The position numbers were made by a program, and so were the translations under genes. 64,000 nt of DNA from contig OW799234.1 in assembly GCA_941918925.1 (NCBI GenBank), positions 109,303,884-109,367,883 of the forward strand, read 5' to 3'. Positions 1-10,641 of the stretch are shown one piece after another (the stretch's first letter is position 1; every line of letters begins with the position of its first letter). The notes under the pieces were generated by a model. It searched no databases. It had not been told where the DNA came from and was given only the letters and a program-made list of their open reading frames with translations. This DNA is from Phyto melanocephala (Eukaryota; Arthropoda; Insecta; Diptera; Rhinophoridae).

Positions 1-611
1 CAAAGGTCAATTACATCCCATACTTGTGAGATAATTTTTATTGTGACTGACGCAAGGACTCTAGGTCATACATCCTTTTTCGTACAAAAGTTATCTGATT
101 TTTATTAAATTCGATGTTCTACTGCAAATTTTGAGTTTGAATAATAATTTTAATTATTTCTGTTTAAATGTGTTATATATATAGTGATATTGCAAACTAA
201 TATTAATAATATTAATTAGTAAAAATTTTATGAAAAATTCCTTTATATTGACCTTTTTAAAATTTAAAAATTTTTTAAGTTGTGGCACGAAGTTGATTCT
301 AATTTTTCTTTTATTTGATAGAACAGAGTCTATGTCTTAATAAACGCGAATAAAAAATGGTTATTCTAGATGTTTTTTTATTCTCCACTAAAATTTTAAA
401 TAAGTGCGTGTTTTAAAGCAGTAAAAAATTAAAACCGTAAAAAAAAATTATTCTTTTTTTCTATTTAATTTGAAATATTTATTTTAAAGTTACTAAAAAA
501 CTTAACTTCATGTCGTTTTCATGTAGCTGCTCTAGTTTTGGAGTTATGAAGTGACGGGATTTTTCATTTAAAATGCATATAGTTTAAGTTGAAGAAATTT
601 ATTATATATAT
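1..611. other. AT-rich stretch, no feature
   Basis: No open frame, splice pattern or repeat that I recognise. It lies just beyond the 3' end of the broken gene at 612-1356 and may include its former untranslated or element sequence. Confidence 0.5.
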
Positions 612-1356
612 TTATTCTGAATAAAATTCCCCTTTTTTGGATTTTCTAGAGTGAGATGTTATATGAGTAATATTTTGAATGCTCCAACAGTAATCAGCCA
701 TCATATGTTCATTCCAGTGAATCTGATACCTCTCCTCCATAGTGCGAATATACTGGTGAAAGCGCTCTCCTTGTTCCTCGCTTAGGTCACTGAGATTTTC
801 AGGAAAATAGTCTAAATAGCTGTGATTGCAGTGAAGCTTAATACTCATGTTGGATCAAAGCCGCTGGAAGTGGATCAGCACTGTGCAAATTGCTGAATGT
901 AGCCGTCACATTTCCAATTGCCCAAAAAATTCCTCACTACCCTCACTACTCAATCGGGAAGCTAAAATTTCTGATGCCGTTAAAGAAAGTCTAAGGTCCC
1001 TGATCCAGTCATTTAGATCATATTGATTTTGTTCCGTAGCAATTAAAATCACTGTCGCTACCACTGTCGTCGTTTTCGGTTTGTCCACTGCACTAATCTG
1101 ATTTTCGTTACACAGAAATAATAGTCATCATGATGGTTGGATGGTTCACGCCAAATCATAGGAGCTTTGTACTTAAAAGTGGGTCTTTTTTTGTTTGCCC
1201 ACAGTCGCAAAGATTAAACACATATTTTACATACCAAATTGGCAGCCAAGGTTTAGCGTTTGACGGCAACGGAAACCTAAAGTAGTCCAAGTATGCCTTT
1301 TGCACAAAGACCGACACATTTAAACGATTTTTTTGGAACAAATAACACAAAAACAA
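612..1356 (-). pseudogene. Decayed copy of an arthropod multicopy conserved protein (function unknown)
   Basis: Read on the minus strand, pieces in three frames line up in order with an uncharacterised protein family that is abundant in insect genomes. The N-proximal part (about 1320-1200) has KAYLDYFRFPL followed by KPW. After a frame change, about 1160-1095 reads PMIWREPSNHHDDYYFCV. Next comes a LTASEILASRL segment near 960. The frame then jumps to NFLGNWKCDGY near 930-900, so several hundred codons of the family's middle are missing. The C-terminal block (848-612) is best kept, with YFPENLSDLSEEQGERFHQ, MADYCWS and a final HSRKSKK before the stop. Frameshifts, in-frame stops and the internal deletion show it is dead. 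The family is usually multicopy and probably spread by transposition, but its biochemical role is unknown to me. Confidence 0.72.
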
Positions 1357-2942
1357 TCAGGATTATTTAAACACGTCCCTCTTGAGGAAGACATACTGAA
1401 ATTTATTAAGGAACTAGTTAAGTTACACCGCTATTGATATAAACTATCGACTACCAATGTAAATTTTAGACGGTACCTGTATATCACCAACTAGAGCTGC
1501 TACAAAAAATCTGAGGATAGATTTGAAATCAGCGCACCCAAATTAGTAAAAAACCAAAAAACTTTATGCAACAAAAAACAAGTGTCATTATGTTTTTCTG
1601 TGTTATTAAAATCCACGATGACCGATTTCTTGATTTATGGGTATGGGACAGCGCGCTGAGCGCCGTGTTAAAATAATGGGCTTAGACGCCATTATTTTAT
1701 TTATTTGTTTATTAGTTCAACTCATTATGTTGTTATGATAGTTTTAGCTGAGAAACTTTAATTTTATAAAAAAAAGTATAGTAAACTCACGATTTCTTGA
1801 AAGACTATGAAGTTTTTTTTTAACCAAGAAATAATTTTGATTAAATTCATCATTTCTTTTGCAGACATTGTTACTATTTTAATATTTATATTTTTTATAT
1901 AATACATATATTTAAACACACGGATAGCTTTTAAAATGTATGTGTATTTATGTCACAACTTATTTATGCAATATTTTTTCCTTTGCAATATTAAAATTTA
2001 TTTATATAATCCCTTCGATTATATTTAATAATAAAACGTAATATTAATTATTAAAAAAATCACACACACACACACAACAAATGAGGAATTTTTAATACCA
2101 TAATTATCATTATTAACAAAAGCAAAAATTAAACACAAGTCAATCCCATGCTAAGCATCAGTAAATAAGTTCCATAACAAAGATAGTAGTTTTGAAAATT
2201 CAATACGAAGATATTCATATTTCAACCAGTTTTTGTATTTTTGTGTGCCAGCTAAAGATATTATGCACATATACACTCATACATAAATACAAATAGTAGG
2301 TAAAATGTTAAGGGGCGCGCTGTTCCCCCAACACCAAGTAAAAGAGCAAAAGTGAGAGTGAGAGAGAAGGAAACACGGACGTTAACAAAACACTTTTGAA
2401 GCACATTCAGTTACACTCATTTCTTAGCTTGAGGAAAATCTTGTTTTTTTGCCGATTGCATAAATAGTTGTAATTCTCTTTTTCTTTGAACACAAAAAAG
2501 ACGTTAAAATAAAAAAATGTTTTACATTTTAAAACCAAGCAGTCAGTTTTTTTTTGGATTTTGGGACCACATATTGTGGTATTTTTTTGTTTTTTATTTT
2601 GTTTGCAAAATTTCTTTAATTGTCATTTGCAGACATTGACCATGAAGTTGTGCTTTAAATTGGACGACTGTATTTGTGCTCTCACGGGTTTTATATTTTA
2701 AAGCCAGCATTTCAACTTTAGTAATTTGCTTTATACAAATAAATCAAGCAAAAGTTATAAAATAATTTGGAAGCTTGTGTAATTTGAAAAATGTTTAATA
2801 GAAAATATGTTGAATTTTTTAAAAACATTTTCTAATAAAGTAGAATACATAAGGAAAGTTCGATTAAGTTTAAGTTATGGTATATAACACGTTTTAACGC
2901 TTTATAGACTTAAGTCAGAGATATTTGAAGTAAGGTAATGAT
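1357..2942. other. AT-rich stretch with a CA microsatellite
   Basis: No gene supported. It holds a (CA)8 run at 2061-2076 and a short GA-rich patch near 2353-2370. Two pyrimidine-poor TTTGCAG-like sites (about 1857 and 2626) resemble splice acceptors but lead into no convincing exon. Confidence 0.5.
2061..2076. repeat. (CA)8 microsatellite
   Basis: Eight perfect CA dinucleotides in otherwise AT-rich sequence. Confidence 0.9.
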
Positions 2943-2968
2943 AAGGTAAGGTAAGGTAAGGTAAGGTA
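2943..2968. repeat. (AAGGT)5 pentanucleotide microsatellite
   Basis: Five tandem AAGGT units, preceded by a partly matching TAAGGTAATG, in a non-coding stretch. Confidence 0.9.
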
Positions 2969-3650
2969 TTATAATATACCTTAATAATACATATCTCATA
3001 CATACCTCATAATACATTTGAAAAGCGCTCATTGCAAAAAAGTTGAGCTACTTTCAATATTTTTTAGGGCGTTATATACTTTTTGACTGCTTATCAGCTG
3101 TCATAAGACACATTTTATTATGTATGTCTATATGGTATGCAACTTGTAATTTTCAAAGCGCGAAAAGTTTAAAATGCATCAAAAGCATTGCGGAACTTCC
3201 AGCTGTTAAATCAACATATATTTACTATAGGCTGTTTATTTTTAAAATTATAACACTTTGGTATGATAACTTTATAACTAGGTGTTATACTAATGAAGTG
3301 TGTTATACTCTGCTCGTTTAATTTATAGAGGACTTCGTCAATGGCGTAGCAACAAATTTTTCTGGGGTTCCACCTAAAGCTTAATAAATTTGTTTTATTA
3401 AAATTTTAAACTGAGTTAATTTGATGTGTTTAATAGTTAATTTTGTTAAAATTTTTTTTTTGTTTGTTAATAACATTTCTAAAAAATGTTTAGTTACACC
3501 AATGTTAATGTTTAGAGATTATCGTCTATCCGAGAAAGTAATATGGACCGTTCGCCCAAATCAAGCTCTCGCCACTGTAAATGCAAGTGTTAACTTGATT
3601 TTTATTAATTTATTTAAGTTCTTATGTCATTACAAATCATTGGGAGAAAA
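2969..3650. other. No feature recognised
   Basis: AT-rich. Open frames of up to about 90 codons here have no motif and are compatible with chance. It borders the mariner relic that begins near 3655. Confidence 0.45.
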
Positions 3651-3654
3651 AATA

Positions 3655-3986
3655 GTTTAAACAAGACGATTCAATATGACATTTAATGCTTGAAATCATC
3701 ACTAAGTCGAGTTAAACTTTTGGTAACCGAGTTGTCTTACGAAAAGGGTGTGTAAATTGTCCACCTCAATTATATGATATGACGCTTTTGGACTGTTTTT
3801 TGTAGGGTAGCGTATACTTTCTGGTTCATGTGGTTAAACCAGCAACGATTAATCTAGATTAATCTAGAAGCAAGAATTTGACTCACTTTTGACGTTAGAC
3901 GACTGAGTATGCTCGAATAAGTGTTGCAAAATTTGGTAGCCAGGGTGGCATTCACAACGTGCAGTTGCAGTAGTCATATGCTAGAA
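3655..3986 (+). pseudogene. Tc1/mariner-superfamily transposase, C-terminal part
   Basis: Plus-strand frames read QDDSI (the second catalytic-Asp block, usually QDGATCHTA), then FGNRVVLRKGCVNCPP, YDMTLLDCFL (third catalytic-Asp block, family form SCDLTPLDYFLWG), KPATI, and a C-terminal SQGGI in place of the usual SRGGH. Stops interrupt it, for example the Trp after DCFL is TAG. It is only the last third of a transposase. The rest appears in the opposite orientation at 4257-4795, suggesting one element rearranged by inversion. The 3' flank (TTGTTGTGTTTTATT) resembles that after the relic at 35285, so both may be the same subfamily. Confidence 0.7.
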
Positions 3987-4256
3987 AGTATTTTTTTAAA
4001 TTAAATGACATAAAATTTGTGAGCTAATGGTAAAGATTTTTGGTAATCCGATTGAATTTGTTGTGTTTTATTAAAAAAAAAAAAAATCTATAAATGCCGT
4101 ATATTTAACAAGTAAGTGTGCTATGTTCGGCTCTTATAATAGCCTTTATTTGATTGTATACTACTAGCCTTATTGATATTGATATTGTCAAGTTTTTTTT
4201 ATTTGATAGCTCGAAGAAATAAAAACAATATATTAATATAAAAAGATCGAAGAAAT

Positions 4257-4795
4257 TTACATAATATTTGATACCAAAATTTTGGGTGTTAAAGGGAACA
4301 AAGTCGTAATACTATATTTGATCCCTAATCCGCCATTTTTTAGGATGCTATTATAATTATATAATAAATAACGAATAATTTGCCTGTAAAGTTCACCATT
4401 AATGGTATTATTGGCACCGGCTTTGAATTTAAAGACAAATATGTCGATGACATCTTCGGCATATAAACCACACATTGCGTTTTTCGGTATAGAGTGTTAA
4501 GAGGATTGTGGTCTCTACAAAAATTAGAGTTTTGCTTGTTCACATAGCCATGTAGCCAGAAATGAGCCTAATCGCTGTAGATGACTTAACGATTACTATC
4601 TGGTTGAAGTTAAAATTAATATCCAGCCAATTTAGCGAACACACTGGGTTTTATATGGATGTAGGCTAAGATTTCTCTTCTAAATTTTCCAAAAAGTGGA
4701 CAACCTTGAGAACTTGTTGCTGAGACAGGTGTCGGATGAATAAATTCGTTTCCCTTGTCGCACTCGCGTCTACAACGGCGATGGCTTCTTTTGTA
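4257..4795 (-). pseudogene. Tc1/mariner-superfamily transposase, N-terminal and central part
   Basis: On the minus strand, starting near 4790, AIAVVDASATRETNLFIR and HLSQQ match the linker and second helix-turn-helix region of the family (form: NIAAV..SV...P..SIR..SQQL). Near 4575-4480 the frame reads SD, a stop, then AHFWLHGYVNKQNS: the first catalytic-Asp block (SDEAHFWL.GYVNKQN) with Glu changed to a stop. After a frame change, 4475-4370 reads CGLYAEDVIDIFVF and NTINGELYRQIIRYLL, matching the segment before the second catalytic Asp. That is where the opposite-strand piece at 3655-3986 picks up. Broken by shifts and stops. Confidence 0.68.
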
Positions 4796-6079
4796 AGTAT
4801 CCCTACAGATAATATTGGACTACCTGGTCCACTTTAGCTAAATGGACTTATACAACATGGTCGTATGTTATGCAGTCATGGACCATATCATTTCCAAATA
4901 TGAGATTGTAGTTAAAGGACAAGTGTTCGTGATTTAACGATTACATATATTGTTGCCATAACGTGTATAATGGTCGTGTAGGTGTTCCATCGAGTAGTGA
5001 CAAAGAGTAGTTTTCAGACTACTCCGATGGGTTATATGGTCCAGCCCTAGGACATCGTAATGTTAAATCGACCATGCTTTCTCCATACATTTAGGTGATC
5101 TTTGGATTAGTCCTAGTCAATTACAAAGTATGCTTTACATGAGTGTATGGACTAGTCGCGATGTCTGCAGGGATGGTATGGGCTCGATTTCAATGAATAT
5201 TATCAAAAAGATTAAATTTGATTATAAATCGATCCACAGTATTGCATATTACTTCCCAGAAAGACGATTATTGGCAGCGTGATCTTTAGTAAGTACTGTG
5301 CAGGTTTGGTGAACAGATCGCGAATTATGGAAATAAATTTTCACGATGTGTAAGCGTTGCTCTGGTGGGTGTAAGTATTTTTGTTTGGTGATTTACTTAT
5401 CGTAAGTTCCAAGAAAACACCCTTTATGCAATTTTGTTTAAATTGTTCATTTATAATATTATCAATATATTATGTTATTAAATAAATGAAACTTCCTTCT
5501 GTCCAAATTTTTAATAACATCCATGTTTTAAACAAATTCCTAATTTATAGCAAGTTTTTAAATAAATTTTTGTTTTCCAAATTTACAAGAAAAATTAAAA
5601 CAAGTCTATTAAGTGTTCTAATACCAATACAATATTGTAAAATGGTTTTAAAACCACTGGAGTGTAAATTTTCACATTTACTACGTTTATAACTACAACA
5701 TATTTTTCGTGTGCGTTTGAATTTATTCATATTTGGCTGTTATCTCCATAAAAATGCTAAGTGACACAATTCTTAAAGGTGAATGCGAATTGTCTGTTGT
5801 TGCATTATCCGTAAATGTCATAGTAAATGGCGCTTACAGTCTTTAGCTTTGTATGATGTTTTTTTTACTTGTAAATAATTTTAGTTATTAGGTCACTAGT
5901 AACATGATATAATAATGATAACAGTGATAACATTTAAAATCGTCTTTGTGGGAATCTAAACAAAAAGCCTTTAGTTTAAAATATTTATAAAACAAGAAAA
6001 TGCAATATTTTACAGTAGTTGTTAATAACTTTCGATAAGCTATTTGGCTATTTTCATTGGAATTTTGTTTTTATGTTAT
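4796..6079. other. Unassigned; includes a less AT-rich old-element-like stretch
   Basis: The part at about 4800-5350 is less AT-rich than its surroundings and adjoins the mariner N-terminal end, so it is probably old transposon or insertion sequence. I could not match any of its frames to a family. 5350-6079 is AT-rich with nothing recognised; the two overlapping opposite-strand open frames near 5490-5730 have no motif. Confidence 0.4.
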
Positions 6080-6699
6080 TATACCCGCCACCAAAAAAAT
6101 GGTGGGGGTATATTCATTTTGTCATTCCATTTGTAACACATCGAAATATCCATTTTAGACCCCATAAAGTATATATATTCTGAATCAGGGTTTGATTTGA
6201 TGACGATCTAGCTATGTCCGTCCGTCTGTCCGTCTGTCCGTCTGTTGAAAGCACGATAGAGGTCGCACCGAAAAAGCTAGGGGGCTCAAATTTTGCCAGA
6301 ATCTTTCTTATAGACAAGGTTTGTTTGGTATTGAAAATGGGCTAAATCGGAATATTAGGAAGGAAGTTATAGCTCGAAAAGCAAGAGTAGGTCGAAAAAA
6401 CCGTGTCCTTCAAACATCGAATAAAATGGAATTGTGTCCAAACGCATTAACGTAGACTCATGAAACTTCGAATATATATTTCCTGAGTAAAAACAATATT
6501 TTTTCCCGAAAATTATCAAAATCTATGCATTAGAAGAGGAGTTATCGATCAAAATGTACGAAAATTTATACCGCACAGTGTATTTTTCGGTATATTTAAA
6601 AACAAAAACGTCATAAAAGCAACAAAATTGGATGTACGACTCTGAAATTTTGCACACTTTGCTTTTTGGTAAGACGCTTTTTTGTAACGGAAAATCAAT

Positions 6700-7450
6700 G
6701 TGCCACGCCCACTTTTACGCCCACCTCCCATATAACGTTTTACCTAAACATCATATAATTTCTCTATTAATAAGGATTTTGGAATTATAAAGGGCTATAT
6801 TGAAACACCTCAGTTGTACTCATTAGCAAAAACAACTTTGACACGCCTACTATAACGCCCACTTTTCACGTTATCTACCGTTAATGAAATTTAAAAGCTC
6901 ATAAAACCGCCAAAATTAGAAGTGTGATGATCAAATTTGCTACGTATATCCTCCTAGGAAGAATCATTACTGTGCCAGAAAATTAAGGTGCCACGGCCAC
7001 TTTTACGCCCACCTCCCATATAACGTTTTACCCAAAATTCATATAATTTCTCTATTAATAAAAATTTTGGAATAACAAAGAGCTATATTGAAACACCTAA
7101 GTTGTACTCATTAGCAAAAACAACTTTCACACGCCTACTATAACGCCCACTTTTCACGTTATCTACCGTTATAGAAATTTAAAAGCTCATAAAACCGCCA
7201 AAATTAAAGGTGTGATGATCAAATTTGCTACGTATATCCTTCTAATCAAGGTAGTCGTTGTGCCGAAAAGTTTAGGTAACACGCTCACTTTAACGCCCAC
7301 CTCCCATAACGGTTTATCTTAAATTCATGTAATTTCTCTATTGACAAAGTTCTTAGGAAAATAAAGGACTATATTGAAATATCGAAGTTGTATTTATTAG
7401 CAGAAACTTTATTGACACTATTACTTTAACGCCCACTTTCATTGAAAATC
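6700..7450. repeat. 288-bp tandem units inside copy A1
   Basis: The string ACCTCCCATA recurs at 6723, 7011 and 7299, exactly 288 bases apart each time. Each unit also repeats the flanking ACGCCCAC boxes and a segment around CTATATTGAAA(C/T)A. The third unit is more diverged. The inverted copy at 30771 has the same spacing. Confidence 0.85.
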
Positions 7451-7490
7451 TACATTCACAAAAGCATTTTAGTAGCATATCGAAGTTATA

Positions 7491-8107
7491 GAGGGTGGTT
7501 AAATTTTAAGTACCGATGTTGAATTTAAATAAAACACAAATTATTTAGGATATTATTATTATTTCTTTTTGTAATGATAATATTTGTATGGTTCAATTAT
7601 GTATTTAACAAAATATCGGCAAAATGGCCCCCCATCCTTGGCGCCACTCCTCTATCTGATGGTCCAAATTTTCAATGACAATGTTTATGCTCAATTGTTG
7701 GGCATGATGATGAGTCGAGGTTGACTGCTCTTTTGCCACACTATCGCAAAACCCAGCAGTGGTTCCCATTCAACGAACTAAGAAGGCATTCACAGATTTT
7801 CTAAAATTTTATACAGACCTGTTTTGCAGAAATTTAAATATTTTTTACAATTCTCCCGATTGTGGACGAATTTGAACGATTATGTTGACCAAAATAATCA
7901 CGAAGTGCACAAAATGCTCTTTGATTTGAACGCCCATTTTTATAAAAAACCTGAATAACTTTAAAGCGTTGCTCATTTGCATATCTTTCCACGGATCAAA
8001 TTGAGTAAGTTTGAGATTGAGAAATGTCAAGTGAAATGCAGAAAACAAATTTAAAGACTAGGTGTAGTTCACCTTCAACATGGGCCATAAAAAATTTAAC
8101 CACCCTC
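7491..8107 (-). mobile_element. Mariner-derived MITE nested in A1
   Basis: Inverted ends GAGGGTGGTTAAATTTTAAG and its complement are flanked by TA (7489-7490 and 8108-8109), the target duplication of the Tc1/mariner superfamily. On the minus strand it keeps an open 52-codon frame (7992-7834) for the N-terminal DNA-binding region of a transposase, beginning near ERYANEQRFK and ending STIGRIVKNI. Further on are remnants resembling the linker (RAQQL) and the C-terminus (form: GGHFADI). The catalytic middle is deleted, so it is non-autonomous. The same insertion is at the same site in the two other long A copies. Confidence 0.75.
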
Positions 8108-8252
8108 TACAAAGAAAGTGATACATATTTTATTATAAAGATATTATTCAATAGCGATTAACAAAATAATAATTATTGTGCTTTAAATGTACACAAAATT
8201 GGTGGTGGGTATAAAAGATTCGGCACAGCCGAATATAGTGCTCTTACTTGTT

Positions 8253-8837
8253 AGTTCTCATAAATTTTTTGTAAAAATATTTAAGTGAATTATTTAAAAA
8301 GCGTATAAATATAATTTTTTTATTTAAAGTTTAATTATGGCAAAGAAAACTCCTTGCTCGTGAACTGCAAGATATAAACTCTTCTCTCACTAACACACAA
8401 ATACAGACATCATAAAAAACACTGCTAAACAGAGGCATTAAAAAGTATTAATGTCAAAAAATTACAGTAAAATGTCAAAAGATATTAAAATATTATGAAT
8501 TCGTAGAAGAGCTAAAAATGTAAAAGCAAAAACAGAGAAAAAAATTACAAAAATTCATTTATATATTATATATTTCACATAAAACAAATGAGATGCCACT
8601 TCATAAACGAATACGTATGCAAACTTTAATGACACACTTGACATGTAGTTATGAACACTATAACATGTCGGGGATGTTAGGTTGCAATTTTCGAAAAAAG
8701 TACTTTTTAAGGTTAATGTAGTCAAAAGAAACAATATTTAGAATTAACAATTGTACTCCATTATATTCCAGCACAATCTAGACTTACCTAAAAAGTAAAT
8801 TAGTGATTTTTAAACTGAATAATAATTCTCAATATAA
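8253..8837. other. No feature recognised
   Basis: AT-rich spacer between copy A1 and the free MITE copy. Confidence 0.5.
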
Positions 8838-9393
8838 GGTGGTTAAGTTTTAAGGGCCGATGTTGAATGTAAACCACACCTAAAAGTCAAATTTTTTCTG
8901 CATTTCATTTGACATTTCTCAATTTCAGACTAACTTAATTTAAATCGTGGAAAGATACACAATCGAGCAACGGTTTAAAGTTATGCAGGTTTACTATGAA
9001 AATGGGCGTTCAAATCAAAATGCATTTTGTGCACTTCGAGATTCTTTTGGTCAACATTATCGTTCAACTTCGTCCACAATCGGGAGAATTGCAAAAAATA
9101 TTTAAATTTCAGCAAAACAGGTCTGTATGAAATGTGAAAACATCTGTGAATGCCTTCTTAGTTCGCTAAATTGGAAACATTGCTGTTTTTCGCGATAGTG
9201 TGGCAAAAAAGCAGTCGAGCTCGACTCATCATCATGGCCATAACTGAGCATCAACATTGACATTGAAAATTTGGACCATCGGATAGAGGTGTGCCGCCAA
9301 GGTCGCGATATTTTATTCCATACATAATTGAACCATACAAATATTATCATAATAAAAAGGAATGACAATAATTTCCTAAATAATTTTTGTTTT
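8838..9393 (+). mobile_element. Mariner-derived MITE, free-standing copy, 3' end lost
   Basis: The left end (GGTGGTTAAGTTTTAAGGG) matches the nested MITEs, but here it is not inside a family A element. Body similarity runs to about 9393; the right inverted end is missing or unrecognisable. It carries the same N-terminal frame (8947-9105) and the deletion-joined C-terminal remnant near 9255-9325 (IENLDHRIEVC, then FHT). Confidence 0.7.
8947..9105 (+). pseudogene. Open 52-codon N-terminal mariner transposase frame in the MITE
   Basis: The frame reads VERYTIEQRFKVMQVYYENG, then RSNQNAFCALRDSFGQ and STSSTIGRIAKNI, ending at TAA. In related transposases this region forms the first helix-turn-helix that binds the inverted repeats. 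It has no ATG at its start (GTG at 8947), so translation would need an upstream or non-standard start. The copy at 7992-7834 has the same 159-nt open length with different third-position and amino-acid changes. No catalytic domain follows. Whether it is expressed cannot be told from sequence. Confidence 0.6.
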
Positions 9394-9766
9394 ATTGAAA
9401 ATAAACATAGAAGGTTTACTACGACCCCTTTGATCCATTTCGAACCCAATGTTTTCATATAAAGAGATATCTACAGTTGAACATTTTTAATTTTCTGGTG
9501 TTACTCAATATAAAGTTATGTCAACATTGTCTTTGATAAAATCAAATGCAATAGGAAGTGACAACTTCTTTTAAAATTTATTTATACTACGTTTGCTCCT
9601 TATTTTCATTTCTTAAGAAATTTATAACATCATCTAGGACCCATTTAACTGGAGTTGTACCATTGCCCAAGTAAAATGGTAAATATAGAACCATATCTAT
9701 GTTCTGCTTTCTTTCAGAAATTAAAAAAAACTCTCGTATTAATAGATAGACATATCTAAATATCTA

Positions 9767-9786
9767 TCTATATATATAAAAGTGAA

Positions 9787-9817
<31 letters not shown>

Positions 9818-10641
9818 TAGCTATAGACTCCGAAACTGTAAAACCGATCGGGCTCAAACTTTGGTAAGTTGTTGTACACATACCAGGGAGTGTTTATGGG
9901 TGAAAAAAAGTGGGCGGGGCCACGCCCATAAAAAATTGGTTATCAGTTTTAGCTACTTGCACTTGACCGATTTTTCTGAAACTTTGCACACATATCGAGC
10001 TGTCATGACTAAAAAATTTCGCGATAAGAAAAGTGGGCGGTGCCACGCCCCTAAAAAAGTTTAAATTTTGAGGTATTTGCACTGGACCGATTTTTCTGAA
10101 ACTTTGCACACATATTAAGCTGTCATGACTTTATAATTTCGTTGTTAAAAAAGTGGGCGGGGCCACGCCCATAAAAAAAGGTTATAATTTTGAGGTACTT
10201 CCACCAGACCGATTTTTCTGAAACTTTGCATACATGTCGAGCTGTCATGACTAAATAATTTCGTGATTAGAAAAGTGGGCAGTGCCACGCCCATAAAAAA
10301 AAGGTATCATTTTGAGGTACTTGCACTGGACCGATTATTCTGAAACTTTGCACACGTATTGGACTGTTATGACTTTACAATTTCATGATTAGAAAAGTGG
10401 GCAGTGCCACGCCCATTAAAACAATTATAATTTTGAGGTACTTGCACTGGTCCGATTCTTCTGAAACTTTGCACACATATTGAGCTGTTATGACTTTACA
10501 ATTCCGTGATTAGAAAAGTGGGCAATGCCACGCCCATAAAAAAATTATAATTTTTAGGTTTTTGCACTTGATATTCAATTAAAATTCAGAATGTATTTCG
10601 ATTCATTAAGGGGCGTAGCAACGTGCGCCGGGTTTGGCTAG
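9767..10641 (+). mobile_element. Non-autonomous Helitron, family B, copy B1
   Basis: It begins TCTATATATATAAAAGTGAA, continues with a (TG)n run and TTAGCTATAGACTCCGAAAC, and ends GCGCCGGGTTTGGCTAG. A 5' TC and a 3' CTAG after a GC-rich segment are the Helitron hallmarks. The middle is about six tandem units of 120-123 bp, each with TGGGC(G/A)G.GCCACGCCC and CTGAAACTTTGCACACAT. TGGGC boxes start at 9911, 10034, 10154, 10276, 10398 and 10519. No Rep/helicase coding is present. Its CTAG directly abuts copy B2. Confidence 0.8.

Larger units (their letters stand above)
6080..8252 (+). mobile_element. Long family A element (DINE-1/mini-me/Helentron-like), copy A1
   Basis: The left end is a short hairpin, TATACCCGCCACCA / TGGTGGGGGTATA. 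Next come the core GACCCCATAAAGTATATAT, a run of GTCC/GTCT tetramers (6216-6244) and a conserved 3' arm. The right end has the palindrome ATTCGGCACAGCCGAAT followed by ATAGTGCTCTTACTTGTT. The hairpin end, TA-rich core and GTCY microsatellite match the layout known for Drosophila DINE-1 and dipteran mini-me elements, which are non-autonomous Helentron relatives; the assignment is inference from that layout. Inside are three 288-bp tandem units (6.7-7.45 kb) and a nested mariner MITE (7491-8107). Inverted long copies lie at 30771 and 57329. It has no coding capacity of its own. Confidence 0.72.

Noticed and set aside
2626..2700. TTTGCAG acceptor followed by a 19-codon frame ending in TAA
   Set aside because: Weak pyrimidine tract, very short frame, and no donor, branch site or second exon nearby.
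6114..6731. Open frames on the minus strand of copy A1 (6114-6317, 6549-6731) and their inverted counterparts such as 32301-32510
   Set aside because: They are repeated only because the element is repeated; no domain, and frames are not kept between copies.
9792..10064. Open frames starting MCVCVCV in each Helitron copy (also 10669, 39628, 41510, 21644)
   Set aside because: They arise from the (TG)n run and the tandem units of the non-coding Helitron; the shared wording is due to the repeat, not to protein selection.
9767..10641. Regular ~121-bp array considered as 5S rRNA or CRISPR-like
   Set aside because: No 5S internal promoter or spacer pattern, no unique spacers; units are degenerate tandem repeats inside a Helitron with TC and CTAG ends.
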